DNA of 64,000 nt from UBA1535 sp964371035 (GTDB lineage: Bacteria; Bacillota; Clostridia; Tissierellales; Sedimentibacteraceae). The DNA lies in NCBI GenBank assembly GCA_964371035.1, contig CAYJLG010000009.1, forward strand, positions 18,357 through 82,356, in the 5' to 3' direction. The translations under genes were made by a program, and so were the position numbers. This document shows positions 26,095 to 34,395 of the stretch, piece by piece. The notes beneath the pieces were generated by a model. That model was not told where the DNA came from. It saw nothing but the letters and a program-made list of their open reading frames with translations, and did not search any database. The stretch's first letter is position 1, and the number at the start of each line of letters is the position of its first letter.

Positions 26095-27696
26095 ATGTCT
26101 AATAAAGAAAGCTTTGTCAAAGGAGCAGCCATTTTAGGTTTGGCTGGACTTTTTGTTAAAATTATAGGTGCTGTTTATAGAATTCCCCTTACTAGCCTCA
26201 TAGGCACAGAGGGTATGGCGTATTATACTGCAGCATATAATGTATATTACTTGTTTTTAACGCTATCAGTTTCAGGGATTCCGACTGCAATAGCACGTTT
26301 AGTGTCTGAAAAGAGAGCACTTGGAAATTATCTGGGTGCATATCAGGTGTATAAGACAATTTTAGTTGGAATGTTGGCTGTAGGCGTGTTTTCATCTTTG
26401 ATAATCATGTTGTTTGCTAAACCAATAGTAGAATTTATGGGCTTTCCAGGTTCATACTATTCGATGCTAGCTTTGATACCTGCTTTGTTTATCATTCCAT
26501 TAGTTTCAGTGTATAGAGGTTTTTTTCAAGGTATGCAAGACATGGGGCCTTTTGGGATGTCACAATTTTTAGAACAAGTATTAAGAGTAATAGTTGGATA
26601 TACTTTGGCTATCACTTTGATGAATGTAGGACTTGAACAAGCTGCTGCAGGGGCTACTTTTGGAGCCTCAGCAGGAAGTATGATTGCTTTAGCAGTAGTA
26701 TATATAGCATTTTTAAGAAGAAAAAAATTGACTCAATCAGAAATCAAAAATTCACAACACAATAAATTAGACACTACTAAAAAAGTGGTTAAAGATTTAT
26801 TAGTGATAGCAGTTCCTATTGCAATAGGCGCATCGATTGCTCCTTTGATGGGAAATATAGATACTTATTTTGTTGCAAATGGCTTGTCAGGATTAGGCTT
26901 TTCACAAGCGGCGATAGATGACTTGTATGGACAGTTAAATGGGATGGCTATGCCGATAGTTAATTTTCCTCAAGCTATATCTACGGCTATAGCGATTAGT
27001 CTTGTACCTGTAATTACAGAGTCATACGTAAGAAAAGATAAGAAAAGATTAAAACAGACTGCAGATATGGGTTTGAAACTTTCATTGATTATAGCTTTGC
27101 CTTGTGGCGTAGGTATATTTATGCTAGCAGAACCGATAATGGCACTGCTGTATCCAAGTACAGGAGCTGCAGCTCATGCATCTTCAGGAGAATTACTTCA
27201 AATACTTGCAGTGAGTGTAATATTTTTAATTATGGTACAATCATTTACTGCTATGTTGCAAGCAGTAAACAAACAACTAATTCCTGTTAAAAACTTGTTT
27301 ATTGGGTTATTGCTTAAAATTGTATTGTCATATATTTTAATAAGAATACCAGCTATAAATATTAAAGGAGCACCGATTAGTACAGGCATTGCTTATTTTG
27401 TAGCTATGATATTGAATTTAAGAGATATTAGAAGATATACAACAATCAAACTTAGCAGTTTACCTAAAATTAGCTTTTTACCTTTTGTTTCGACGATGGT
27501 TATGGCAGTAGTAGTTGGGGGAACATTTGGTTTATGTGGATTGTTCATAGAATCTACAAATATTTTGACTCTTTTATCAATTGCTACTGGTGGTAGCAGT
27601 TACTTAGTGGCATTATTCGCAACAGGAACTATAACAAAATCTGATTTGGAATTGATACCGATGGGAAGTAAGCTACAACGTTTTGCTAGAAAGTAA
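26095..27696 (+). CDS. Polysaccharide/lipid II flippase-like MOP protein (SpoVB/YtgP family)
   Basis: A 533-residue membrane protein with about 14 helices from the MurJ/Wzx/SpoVB branch of the MOP exporter superfamily. It begins with SFVKGAAILGLAGLFVKIIGAVYRIPL, the hallmark N-terminal block of Firmicute SpoVB/YtgP proteins, and contains GFFQGMQDMGPFGMSQFLEQVLRV-like sequence. YtgP flips lipid II in Bacillus; SpoVB acts in spore cortex formation. Either role is possible. TTAGGAGGGC lies upstream of the ATG. It is followed by a YabN-like gene, an arrangement known from Firmicutes (spoVB next to mazG/yabN). Confidence 0.9.
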   Translation: MSNKESFVKGAAILGLAGLFVKIIGAVYRIPLTSLIGTEGMAYYTAAYNVYYLFLTLSVSGIPTAIARLVSEKRALGNYLGAYQVYKTILVGMLAVGVFSSLIIMLFAKPIVEFMGFPGSYYSMLALIPALFIIPLVSVYRGFFQGMQDMGPFGMSQFLEQVLRVIVGYTLAITLMNVGLEQAAAGATFGASAGSMIALAVVYIAFLRRKKLTQSEIKNSQHNKLDTTKKVVKDLLVIAVPIAIGASIAPLMGNIDTYFVANGLSGLGFSQAAIDDLYGQLNGMAMPIVNFPQAISTAIAISLVPVITESYVRKDKKRLKQTADMGLKLSLIIALPCGVGIFMLAEPIMALLYPSTGAAAHASSGELLQILAVSVIFLIMVQSFTAMLQAVNKQLIPVKNLFIGLLLKIVLSYILIRIPAINIKGAPISTGIAYFVAMILNLRDIRRYTTIKLSSLPKISFLPFVSTMVMAVVVGGTFGLCGLFIESTNILTLLSIATGGSSYLVALFATGTITKSDLELIPMGSKLQRFARK

Positions 27697-27757
27697 TATT
27701 TCTTAGTACACAAATTTTAAGTTTATAGTATTAATTCAAAAAACTATGAGGTGTTTT

Positions 27758-28813
27758 ATGGATACGATAAGAATAATTGGATTGGGTGCTGGAAGTTTTG
27801 ACGATTTAACTGTAAAAGCTTACAATGTGCTTAAAGAAAATGTGCCTACTTTTTTGAGGACTGAAAGACATCCAAGCATCGATGATTTTAAAAAAAATAA
27901 TATAAAATTTGATACGTTTGATAATTTTTTTGAAAAAATTGAAGATTTTGCTGAAATTTTTACTGAAATTGTTGAAAAAATACTTGCAGAATTAAAAAAA
28001 TATGGTAAAATTAATTATTGTGTACCAGGCTCACCCCTTATGGGCGACACAGTAACGGATATTTTGCTAAAAAACTATAGTGACAAAATTAATATTGAAG
28101 TTATTGATGGACAGAGTTTTTTAGATAAATGTATTAAACTTAGCGGATACGCTGACTTCAAAAATATTAACATCGTTACTCCAAATGATATAGATGAATT
28201 TTCTTTCAATGTTAATGCATTAAATATCATATCTCATGTCGAGAGTAGGAGTATAGCTTCAGACGTTAAACTTAAGCTGTTGGAGCTGTATCCTGAAAAT
28301 CTTCAAATTTTCAAGATAGATGTATTTGAAGAAAAATGTGTAAAAATGCCACTTTTTTCGATAGACCAACACGATGGATTTGAATTTTCAATATTTTTTT
28401 GCATTTTGCCTATTGAAATATCTGAAATAACAGTGTATAATATAGAAAACTTATGTAGAATTGTTAAAGAATTGCGAGGTCCGAATGGATGTCCATGGGA
28501 TATAAAACAAACGCATGAGTCTTGTAAAAACAACCTTGCAGAAGAAGCTCAGGAAGTTATAGACGCTATTGACAATGAAGATTTTGACAATTTGTGTGAA
28601 GAACTAGGAGATTTGTTATTACAAGTAGTTTTTCATAGTGAAATGGCTTCAGAAGAAGGGTACTTTAATTTAAACGATGTAATCACAGGTTCTTGTTCAA
28701 AGTTAATAAGGCGCCATCCACATGTGTTTGGAGATGATATAGCGCTGACACCAGAAGATGCAGTTAAGATTTGGAAAGCATCAAAAGAAAAAGAAAAAAA
28801 TAACCTTAGTTAA
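27758..28813 (+). CDS. mazG: YabN-like protein: tetrapyrrole methylase-like domain plus MazG pyrophosphohydrolase
   Basis: A 351-residue two-domain protein. Residues 1-about 210 resemble the SAM-dependent tetrapyrrole methylase fold (RIIGLGAGSFDDLT, RTERHPSIDDF, CVPGSPLMGDT). Residues about 230-345 form a MazG nucleoside triphosphate pyrophosphohydrolase: LRGPNGCPWDIKQTH, NLAEEAQEVIDAID and CEELGDLLLQVVFH give the ExxE and ExxD metal motifs, and RRHPHVFGD closes the domain. It is shorter than Bacillus YabN and has a single MazG repeat. The start is the ATG at 27758 with AGGTG 4 nt upstream; an in-frame ATG at 27746 overlaps that site. HU follows, as in the Bacillus yabN region. Confidence 0.9.
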   Translation: MDTIRIIGLGAGSFDDLTVKAYNVLKENVPTFLRTERHPSIDDFKKNNIKFDTFDNFFEKIEDFAEIFTEIVEKILAELKKYGKINYCVPGSPLMGDTVTDILLKNYSDKINIEVIDGQSFLDKCIKLSGYADFKNINIVTPNDIDEFSFNVNALNIISHVESRSIASDVKLKLLELYPENLQIFKIDVFEEKCVKMPLFSIDQHDGFEFSIFFCILPIEISEITVYNIENLCRIVKELRGPNGCPWDIKQTHESCKNNLAEEAQEVIDAIDNEDFDNLCEELGDLLLQVVFHSEMASEEGYFNLNDVITGSCSKLIRRHPHVFGDDIALTPEDAVKIWKASKEKEKNNLS

Positions 28814-28864
28814 AGATTCCTTAGGGAACTTAAATAAAAACAATAATAAAAGGAGGGTTTTTTT

Positions 28865-29143
28865 GTGAATAAAGCACAATTAATCGCTAGTGTAGCAGAA
28901 AAAACTGGATTTACTAAGAAGGATGCTGAAAAAGCAATCAACGCTATGATGGACAGCGTTAAAGAAGAATTAGTTAAAGGTGAAAAGGTTCAATTAGTAG
29001 GATTCGGAACTTTCGAAGTTAGAAATAGAAAAGAAAGAACTGGTAGAAATCCAAGAAATCCTAAAGAACCTGTTAACATTCCAGCATCTAAGGCACCTGT
29101 ATTCAAAGCAGGCAAGTCTCTTAAAGAAGCTGTAAACAAGTAA
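28865..29143 (+). CDS. hup: HU family nucleoid-associated DNA-binding protein
   Basis: A 92-residue HU protein: MNKAQLIASVAEKTGFTKKDAEKA at the N-terminus, the VQLVGFGTFEVR strand pair, and the DNA-binding arm RTGRNPRNPKEPVNIPA with the conserved intercalating proline, then FKAGKSLKEAVN. It binds and bends DNA without sequence specificity and organises the nucleoid. The start is GTG at 28865 with AAAAGGAGGG upstream. Located after the MazG gene and followed by a terminator. Confidence 0.97.
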   Translation: MNKAQLIASVAEKTGFTKKDAEKAINAMMDSVKEELVKGEKVQLVGFGTFEVRNRKERTGRNPRNPKEPVNIPASKAPVFKAGKSLKEAVNK

Positions 29144-29207
29144 TCCGTTTAGTGAATATTGATATTCACTGACACTACATGAGAATTTTAATGAAACAAT
29201 TATGAAT

Positions 29208-29250
29208 AAAGCATATTTTTAGAACAACTAAAATTATGCTTTATTTTTTT
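29208..29250 (+). terminator. Rho-independent terminator after hup
   Basis: AAAGCATATTTTTAG pairs with CTAAAATTATGCTTT (one mismatch) around a 5-nt loop, followed by A and seven T. Confidence 0.85.
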
Positions 29251-29276
29251 GGAAAAATAGTGTAGTATATTATAAA
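29249..29276 (+). promoter_or_regulatory. Probable promoter of the Sua5 gene, with hairpin at the start of the transcript
   Basis: TTGGAA (29249-29254) and TATAAA (29271-29276) with a 16-nt spacer. Immediately after it is the inverted repeat TTATCAC-gaaaa-GTGATAA (29278-29296), which could be an operator or a 5' mRNA stem. Confidence 0.5.
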
Positions 29277-29314
29277 GTTATCACGAAAAGTGATAAATGA
29301 AAGGATTGATAAGT

Positions 29315-30382
29315 TTGAATAATTTAAGTGTAATTGATACAAAAATATATAAGATTGACAGTGAAAATATAGATGAAGCACTGTTGGTTGAAGCTGCAAG
29401 CATTATTAGACAAGGCGGAACAGTAGTTTTTCCAACAGAAACTGTATATGGAATAGGTGCAGATGCGTTGAATGAAACAGCATGTGGCAATATATTTCTT
29501 GCAAAAGGAAGACCAAGCGACAATCCTTTAATCGTTCATATTTCTAGCTTAGAAGAACTAGAAAAATTAGTAGAAAAAATTGATGAAAAAGCTATGGCTT
29601 TGGCTGAAAAATTTTGGCCAGGTCCGATGACTTTAGTTATGAATAAAAAAGCGGCTGTAAGCGATAAGGTTACTGCAGGGCTTAATACTGTGGCAGTGAG
29701 AATGCCAAAAAACACGATAGCATCAGCACTTATACGATTAAGCGAAACTCCTATAGCGGCACCGAGTGCAAATATTTCAGGCAAACCAAGTCCTACATTG
29801 TTTAAGCATGTAAAAGAAGATATGATGGGTAAAGTTGATGCTATTATAGATGGTGGTTCGTGTGAGTTCGGATTAGAATCATCAGTGATTGATGTTACAG
29901 GAGAAGTAGCAACAATTTTAAGACCTGGTAGCGTTACTAAAGAGGATGTTGAAAAAATCCTAGGTAAATGTGAATATGACCCAGCTATAATAAGTTCAGA
30001 CGAAGAAATTGTGCCTAAGTCACCAGGGCAAAAATACAAACATTATTCGCCTTTGGCAAAAGTAGTACTATATAAGGGCGATTTATCAAAACAAATAGGT
30101 AAAATTAAAAGTGATTTTATAAAATATTCTGACGAAGGTCTTAAAGTCGCTGTCATGGCTACAGAGCAAACTTTAGAAGAGTATAGTGGTGATTTTTTGA
30201 TTTCTATGGGCGATAGAGATGATTTGAATTCCATAGCTTCTAAGTTGTTTAATGCCTTGAGGTTGTTTGACGAAATGAAAGTAGATATAATCCTAGCTGA
30301 ATCTGTAGATGAAAATGGAGTAGGTAAAGCGATAATGAATAGACTCTCAAAAGCTTCTGAAATTGAAGTGGAATGCGACTAG
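29315..30382 (+). CDS. ywlC: Threonylcarbamoyl-AMP synthase, Sua5/YwlC type
   Basis: A 355-residue Sua5-type enzyme that makes threonylcarbamoyl-AMP from threonine, bicarbonate and ATP for the t6A modification of tRNA. The YrdC domain (about 20-205) shows GGTVVFPTETVYGIGADA, KGRPSDNPLIVHI, WPGPMTLVM and PSANISGKPSPT. A linker with SPGQKYKHYSPLA and a C-terminal Sua5 domain follow. I favour the TTG at 29315 because AAAGGA lies 8 nt upstream; an ATG at 29297 is in frame but has a hairpin where its ribosome binding site should be. Confidence 0.93.
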   Translation: MNNLSVIDTKIYKIDSENIDEALLVEAASIIRQGGTVVFPTETVYGIGADALNETACGNIFLAKGRPSDNPLIVHISSLEELEKLVEKIDEKAMALAEKFWPGPMTLVMNKKAAVSDKVTAGLNTVAVRMPKNTIASALIRLSETPIAAPSANISGKPSPTLFKHVKEDMMGKVDAIIDGGSCEFGLESSVIDVTGEVATILRPGSVTKEDVEKILGKCEYDPAIISSDEEIVPKSPGQKYKHYSPLAKVVLYKGDLSKQIGKIKSDFIKYSDEGLKVAVMATEQTLEEYSGDFLISMGDRDDLNSIASKLFNALRLFDEMKVDIILAESVDENGVGKAIMNRLSKASEIEVECD

Positions 30383-30426
30383 AACTTCAGAGAAATAAAA
30401 ATTTTGTTTATATATAAAGGAAATAC

Positions 30427-30456
30427 TTGCAGAAATCCTATGACAGAGGGTATAAT
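30427..30456 (+). promoter_or_regulatory. Promoter upstream of rpiB
   Basis: TTGCAG (30427-30432) and a consensus TATAAT (30451-30456) with an 18-nt spacer, about 75 nt before the rpiB start. Confidence 0.6.
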
Positions 30457-30532
30457 GAAGAGTATTGTGGATAGGATAGAAGTCAAGAAAAATTTCCCAG
30501 GAAATAATTGATGATTAGAAAGGAAAATTAAC

Positions 30533-30964
30533 ATGAAAATTTCACTAGGATGTGACCATGGCGGTTATGAATTGAAAGAACTAATTAAAAAACACTTAGA
30601 AAGTAAAAATATTGAAGTAGAAGATGTTGGGACATATAGTTTAGAATCTGTTGACTATCCTGATTTTGGGAAAAAAGCAGCAGTTTTAGTTGCAGAGAAA
30701 AAGGTTGATCTAGGGATTGTTGTTTGTACTACAGGTATAGGGATATCTATAGCTGCAAACAAGGTAAAAGGAGTAAGATGTGCACTTTGTACAAACGAGT
30801 TTACTGCAAAGATGACAAGATTACATAACGATTCAAACATGCTGGCTTTAGGCGCAGGAGTCGTAGGAAACAACATGGCTATTGCAATTGTAGATACATG
30901 GCTTTCAACTGAGTTCGAAGGTGGAAGACATGAGCGAAGAGTAAATAAGATTGAAGAATTGTAA
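30533..30964 (+). CDS. rpiB: Ribose-5-phosphate isomerase B
   Basis: A 143-residue RpiB/LacAB-family isomerase interconverting ribose-5-phosphate and ribulose-5-phosphate. Key blocks are LGCDHGGYELKE at the N-terminus, the catalytic-Cys loop VVCTTGIGISIAANKVKGVRCALC, and HNDSNMLALGAGVVG. The catalytic cysteine in CTTGIG is present, as expected for RpiB. AGAAAGGAAAA lies upstream of the ATG. It probably heads an operon with the glycan-carrier transferase that begins 39 nt downstream. Confidence 0.95.
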   Translation: MKISLGCDHGGYELKELIKKHLESKNIEVEDVGTYSLESVDYPDFGKKAAVLVAEKKVDLGIVVCTTGIGISIAANKVKGVRCALCTNEFTAKMTRLHNDSNMLALGAGVVGNNMAIAIVDTWLSTEFEGGRHERRVNKIEEL

Positions 30965-31003
30965 GATGAATTTTGTAAAACATAAGAAAATGAGGTTTCA
31001 ACA

Positions 31004-32053
31004 ATGAGTGATTACTTTGTAGTAATTGGTGCATTTATATGTGCTTTTATCATATCTTTTGCAGTGACACCACTTGCAAGAAGGCTTGCGATTAAAGTAG
31101 GAGCGCTTGATGTGCCAAAAACAGAAAGAAAGATACATAAGGGAGCGATGCCGTATTTCGGAGGTTTGGCGATATATGTTGCGATAATATCTTGTTTGTT
31201 TGTGTTTCTTCCACACACTAAACAAAACCTTGCAATAATGGCAGGCGCAACTGTTATAGTTATAGTTGGGATTATTGATGACATGTATGATATGCCTGCA
31301 AAAATCAAATTATTGGCACAAATTGTAGCTGCTTGCATAGCTGTCTACGGTGGAATAAGGATAAATTTTATCACAAATCCATTTAGTGAATCAGGATATG
31401 TGTTTTTTGCTATGTTTTCTATTCCTGCTACTATTATCTGGATAGTAGGAGTGACTAATACGATTAACTTGATTGATGGACTAGATGGGTTGGCTGCTGG
31501 AGTTTCAGGGATTGCGGCGTTAACTTTTTTTGTGACTGCTATCACTAAAAACTATGATTTTATTTATATTTATTGTGTAGTAGTAGCTGGTGCAGCGTTT
31601 GGATTTTTACCACACAACTTCAATCCAGCTAAAATATTCATGGGCGATACAGGTGCTATGCTATTGGGATATATGCTGGCTGTAATAGCAGCTATTGGAG
31701 CCGTCAAGAGCGTTGCTGCGATAGCGCTTATAATACCTGTATTTACTATTGGAGTACCTATTATAGACACTTTTTTTGCTATAGTTAGAAGAGTTTCCAA
31801 TAATAGATCTATAATGGAAGCAGACAAAGAGCATTTGCATCACCAATTGCTAAAAAGAGGATTGAGTCACAGACAGACTGTTTTAGTTCTTTATACTATA
31901 AGTATAATTTTAGGCGGCACTGCAGTTTATATTTCTAATGTAGATGCAATTACAGGCATTACTACGGTTGTATTGATGTTTTGTGTGATAATTCTTTTAG
32001 CTGAAAGAGTTGGCTTGATAAGATTTTTCAAACAAAAAAACAAAGAAGAATAA
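31004..32053 (+). CDS. Undecaprenyl-phosphate GlcNAc-1-phosphate transferase (WecA/TagO/MraY family)
   Basis: A 349-residue membrane enzyme with about ten helices. It loads a sugar-1-phosphate, most likely GlcNAc-1-P, onto undecaprenyl phosphate to start wall teichoic acid or other envelope glycan. Family motifs seen are GAMPYFGGLAIY, GIIDDMYDMPAKIKL (Asp pair for Mg2+), NLIDGLDGLAAG, FMGDTGAMLLGY and DKEHLHHQLLKRG, the HxHH loop that sets WecA/TagO apart from MraY. GAGG lies upstream of the ATG. A UDP-GlcNAc 2-epimerase gene follows, supporting a teichoic-acid-like or ManNAc-containing polymer. Confidence 0.93.
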   Translation: MSDYFVVIGAFICAFIISFAVTPLARRLAIKVGALDVPKTERKIHKGAMPYFGGLAIYVAIISCLFVFLPHTKQNLAIMAGATVIVIVGIIDDMYDMPAKIKLLAQIVAACIAVYGGIRINFITNPFSESGYVFFAMFSIPATIIWIVGVTNTINLIDGLDGLAAGVSGIAALTFFVTAITKNYDFIYIYCVVVAGAAFGFLPHNFNPAKIFMGDTGAMLLGYMLAVIAAIGAVKSVAAIALIIPVFTIGVPIIDTFFAIVRRVSNNRSIMEADKEHLHHQLLKRGLSHRQTVLVLYTISIILGGTAVYISNVDAITGITTVVLMFCVIILLAERVGLIRFFKQKNKEE

Positions 32054-32056
32054 TAG

Positions 32057-32105
32057 ATTTTATTATTTTTCCTTTGGGGTACATATGTTAACTGTGAATA
32101 GTAAC
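32057..32105. repeat. MITE-like repeat fragment R3 (right half)
   Basis: tttattatttttcctttggggtacatatgttaactgtgaatagtaac is nearly identical to the right half of copy R2, including the full terminal motif. It starts 3 nt after the transferase stop codon. Confidence 0.65.
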
Positions 32106-32171
32106 TAAATTATATAGATTAGTTTTGATTTTGACAATTAAGGCAAAGTTGAATGAATACGGAGGCAAATT

Positions 32172-33293
32172 TTGGGTAAATATAAAGTTTTAGTAGTCTT
32201 TGGTACTAGACCAGAGGCTGTAAAGATGGCACCTCTAATTAAAGAGTTGCAAAAAGAAAATGAAATAGACACTAAAGTGTGTGTTACTGGACAACATAGA
32301 GAAATGCTTGATCAGATGCTAAAAATATTTGAAATAGTACCTGATTATGATTTAAATATTTTTAAAGCAGGGCAAACTTTATCAGAAGTGACAAACAAAT
32401 CTTTAGTAGGCATAGAAAAAGTAATCAAAGAGTTTGAACCGGATTTACTTTTGGTGCAGGGAGATACTACAGCAGTGTTTTCAGGTGCTTTGGCAGCTTT
32501 TTACAACGGAGTTAAAGTAGGACATGTAGAAGCAGGCTTAAGAAGTGGAAATATATATTCACCATTTCCAGAAGAGGCGAACAGAAAACTTACAGGTATA
32601 TTGACGCACTTGCATTTTGCTCCTACAGAAACTTCAAAAGAAAATTTACTAAAAGAAGGATATGATGATACAAATATCTTTGTCACAGGCAACACTTCTA
32701 TAGATGCTTTGCACATGGTACTAGATAATTCATACAAGTTTGAAGACGAAGTTCTTAATAAAATAGATTTTGAAAATAAAAAAGTAATAGTAATGACAGC
32801 ACATAGACGTGAAAATATAGGCGAATATATGGAAAATATTTTTGGCGCTGTTAGAGATGCAGTAGAAAAAAATGATGACGTAGAAATCATTTATCCTATG
32901 CATAAAAACCCTAAAGTTAGAGAAACCGCAATAGAATTGCTCGGCAACTCAAACAGAGTACATTTAATAGAACCACTTGATTATCTTCCGTTTACTAATT
33001 TGTTGAATAAGTGTTATATGGTAGTTACAGATTCTGGCGGAATTCAAGAAGAAGCTCCAGCGATGGGCAAACCTGTACTCGTAGTCAGAAAAGAAACTGA
33101 ACGCCCTGAAGGCATAATTGCAGGCACTGCAAAACTTGTAGGCGTAGAAAAACAAATTATTTTTGATGAAATCAATAAATTGATTAACGATAGCGAAGAA
33201 TACAAAAAAATGGCTAATGCAGTAAACCCTTACGGAGACGGCACAGCCGCAAAAAAAATAGTTGAGGCCATAAAAAATCAAATAAAAATGTAA
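32172..33293 (+). CDS. mnaA: UDP-N-acetylglucosamine 2-epimerase (non-hydrolysing)
   Basis: A 373-residue WecB/MnaA enzyme interconverting UDP-GlcNAc and UDP-ManNAc. Hallmarks are VVFGTRPEAVKMAPLIKEL at the N-terminus, VQGDTTAVFSGALAA, GHVEAGLRSG, PFPEEANRKL, MTAHRRENIG, and TDSGGIQEEAPAMGKPVLV with the UDP-binding loop. It uses a TTG start at 32172 with GGAGG upstream. UDP-ManNAc supplies the linkage unit of wall teichoic acid, which fits the preceding transferase gene. Confidence 0.96.
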   Translation: MGKYKVLVVFGTRPEAVKMAPLIKELQKENEIDTKVCVTGQHREMLDQMLKIFEIVPDYDLNIFKAGQTLSEVTNKSLVGIEKVIKEFEPDLLLVQGDTTAVFSGALAAFYNGVKVGHVEAGLRSGNIYSPFPEEANRKLTGILTHLHFAPTETSKENLLKEGYDDTNIFVTGNTSIDALHMVLDNSYKFEDEVLNKIDFENKKVIVMTAHRRENIGEYMENIFGAVRDAVEKNDDVEIIYPMHKNPKVRETAIELLGNSNRVHLIEPLDYLPFTNLLNKCYMVVTDSGGIQEEAPAMGKPVLVVRKETERPEGIIAGTAKLVGVEKQIIFDEINKLINDSEEYKKMANAVNPYGDGTAAKKIVEAIKNQIKM

Positions 33294-33324
33294 ATGAATA
33301 TGGATTTGTAAATGTTCAAAAGAT

Positions 33325-33365
33325 GGGCTATATCACAATAAATTTGCGATATAGCCCCTTTTTAA
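33325..33365 (+). terminator. Terminator of the glycan operon
   Basis: GGGCTATATC (33325-33334) pairs with GATATAGCCC (33348-33357), followed by CTTTTT. Confidence 0.85.
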
Positions 33366-33417
33366 ATTATTCAAAAAAATAACTATCGAGAAGTAAATTT
33401 TTCGATAGTTATTTTTT
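33364..33417. repeat. 54-nt exact repeat carrying a terminator, left copy
   Basis: Identical over 54 nt to 54597-54650. It contains a 17-bp A/T-flanked stem (33373-33389 with 33402-33418) ending in seven T, so it works as an intrinsic terminator. The two copies lie just outside the ends of the Tad locus, in the same orientation. Confidence 0.9.
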
Positions 33418-33452
33418 TATCTGCATATAAATTTTATTAACTGCCAGAAATA

Positions 33453-33467
33453 GACTGTGAATAGTAA
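33453..33467. repeat. MITE-like repeat terminal fragment R5
   Basis: gactgtgaatagtaa matches the terminal motif of the dispersed repeat family; no other part is recognisable. Confidence 0.4.
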
Positions 33468-33507
33468 TCCATAGCTTGAAAAAAATAGAAAATATTCGAA
33501 AAAAATG

Positions 33508-33536
33508 TTGAAATGCATGGCCAAATGTGGTAAAAT
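33508..33536 (+). promoter_or_regulatory. Probable promoter of the Tad/phosphosignalling locus
   Basis: TTGAAA (33508-33513) and TAAAAT (33531-33536) with a 17-nt spacer. The predicted leader is about 150 nt and carries the hairpin at 33639-33670. Confidence 0.5.
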
Positions 33537-33638
33537 TTTAGAATGAATTCTAAACTTGCGCGGAAAATGATTTTGCAGATAGAAAAAAGATGAGTTTTTT
33601 CAAGGTATATTTTTAAAATAGTTTATTGTACATAATAG

Positions 33639-33670
33639 AGATATAAAAGCAAACCTTTGCTTTTATATCT
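33639..33670 (+). promoter_or_regulatory. 15-bp perfect hairpin in the leader of the Tad locus
   Basis: AGATATAAAAGCAAA-cc-TTTGCTTTTATATCT lies directly before the AAAAGG ribosome binding site. There is no T run after it on the plus strand, so it is more likely a translation or stability element than a terminator. Confidence 0.6.
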
Positions 33671-33690
33671 AGTTGAAAAGGATTAATAAC

Positions 33691-34368
33691 ATGAAATATA
33701 AATTTTATGGTAATAGTATACAAAATAAGCGACATTCAAATATGGATAGTTTACTTATAGAAAGCAAAACTATATCAGCACAAAACACACTCTTATCGGT
33801 AGTATGCGACGGGGTAGGCAGTTTAACGCAAGGTGGTGTTGCGGCGAAAATAGTCGTAAATATGCTACATAGTTGGTATAGTTCTTTGCTAAATTTAGAC
33901 ATGTGTGGATTGAAATTAAGAGACGAAGTCTTAAAGATAAATGATTATATAATTGAATATTCCCAAAAAGCTGAAATAAAAACAGCTACGACGTTAACAG
34001 CATTATTGATTGCAAATAATAAGTATTATATTGTGCATTTAGGTGATAGTAGAGCATATTACTATGATAAACGGTTTCATTGTCTAACGGAAGATGATAC
34101 AAATGATACAGGAAAGTTAACTCAATACATAGGAAAAGAAGAAATTATACCTCAATATTTTGAAGATGAAATAGAAAGAGCGCATTGTTTTTTGTTATGC
34201 ACTGACGGACTTATAAAAAAAATGGATTTGAATAATATGACAGCAATAATTTCATTTAAAAACGAAAAGAGGATCAAATCTTCGATGGAAAAGCTTATGG
34301 AGCAAGCAGTTGAAAATGGAGAAAATGATAACATAACAGTTGCGTTCATTAAAATTGAAAATATATAA
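33691..34368 (+). CDS. PP2C-family Ser/Thr protein phosphatase
   Basis: A 225-residue metal-dependent phosphatase. Motifs in order are RHSNMDSLLIES (Asp for metal), VVCDGVGS at 37-43 (metal-binding Asp), HLGDSRAYYYD, LLCTDGLIKKM and GENDNITVAFIKI near the C-terminus with the last metal-binding Asp. Length fits small bacterial PP2C proteins. The start is the ATG at 33691; a TTG six codons upstream is part of the ribosome binding site. It opens the Tad locus, whose other end carries an FHA protein and a Ser/Thr kinase, so it probably reverses that kinase's phosphorylation. Confidence 0.92.
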   Translation: MKYKFYGNSIQNKRHSNMDSLLIESKTISAQNTLLSVVCDGVGSLTQGGVAAKIVVNMLHSWYSSLLNLDMCGLKLRDEVLKINDYIIEYSQKAEIKTATTLTALLIANNKYYIVHLGDSRAYYYDKRFHCLTEDDTNDTGKLTQYIGKEEIIPQYFEDEIERAHCFLLCTDGLIKKMDLNNMTAIISFKNEKRIKSSMEKLMEQAVENGENDNITVAFIKIENI

Positions 34369-34395
34369 AAATTTAAATAAGTAGGGAGTTTTGTT

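Larger units (their letters stand above)
33294..33690. other. 397-bp intergenic region before the Tad locus
   Basis: Contains two tandem terminators (33325-33365 and 33373-33418), a terminal-motif fragment of the MITE-like repeat (33453-33467), a promoter (33508-33536), and a long leader ending in a perfect 15-bp hairpin just before the ribosome binding site of the phosphatase gene. No gene is seen. Confidence 0.7.

Noticed and set aside
29150..29169. Palindrome agtgaatattgatattcact after hup as a terminator
   Set aside because: No T run follows; a better terminator lies at 29208-29250. It might be a protein site but there is no other evidence.
29535..30039. Long minus-strand open frame opposite the Sua5 gene
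   Set aside because: It lies wholly within a well-recognised gene, has low-complexity Ser/Ile-rich translation typical of an antisense shadow, and no ribosome binding site.
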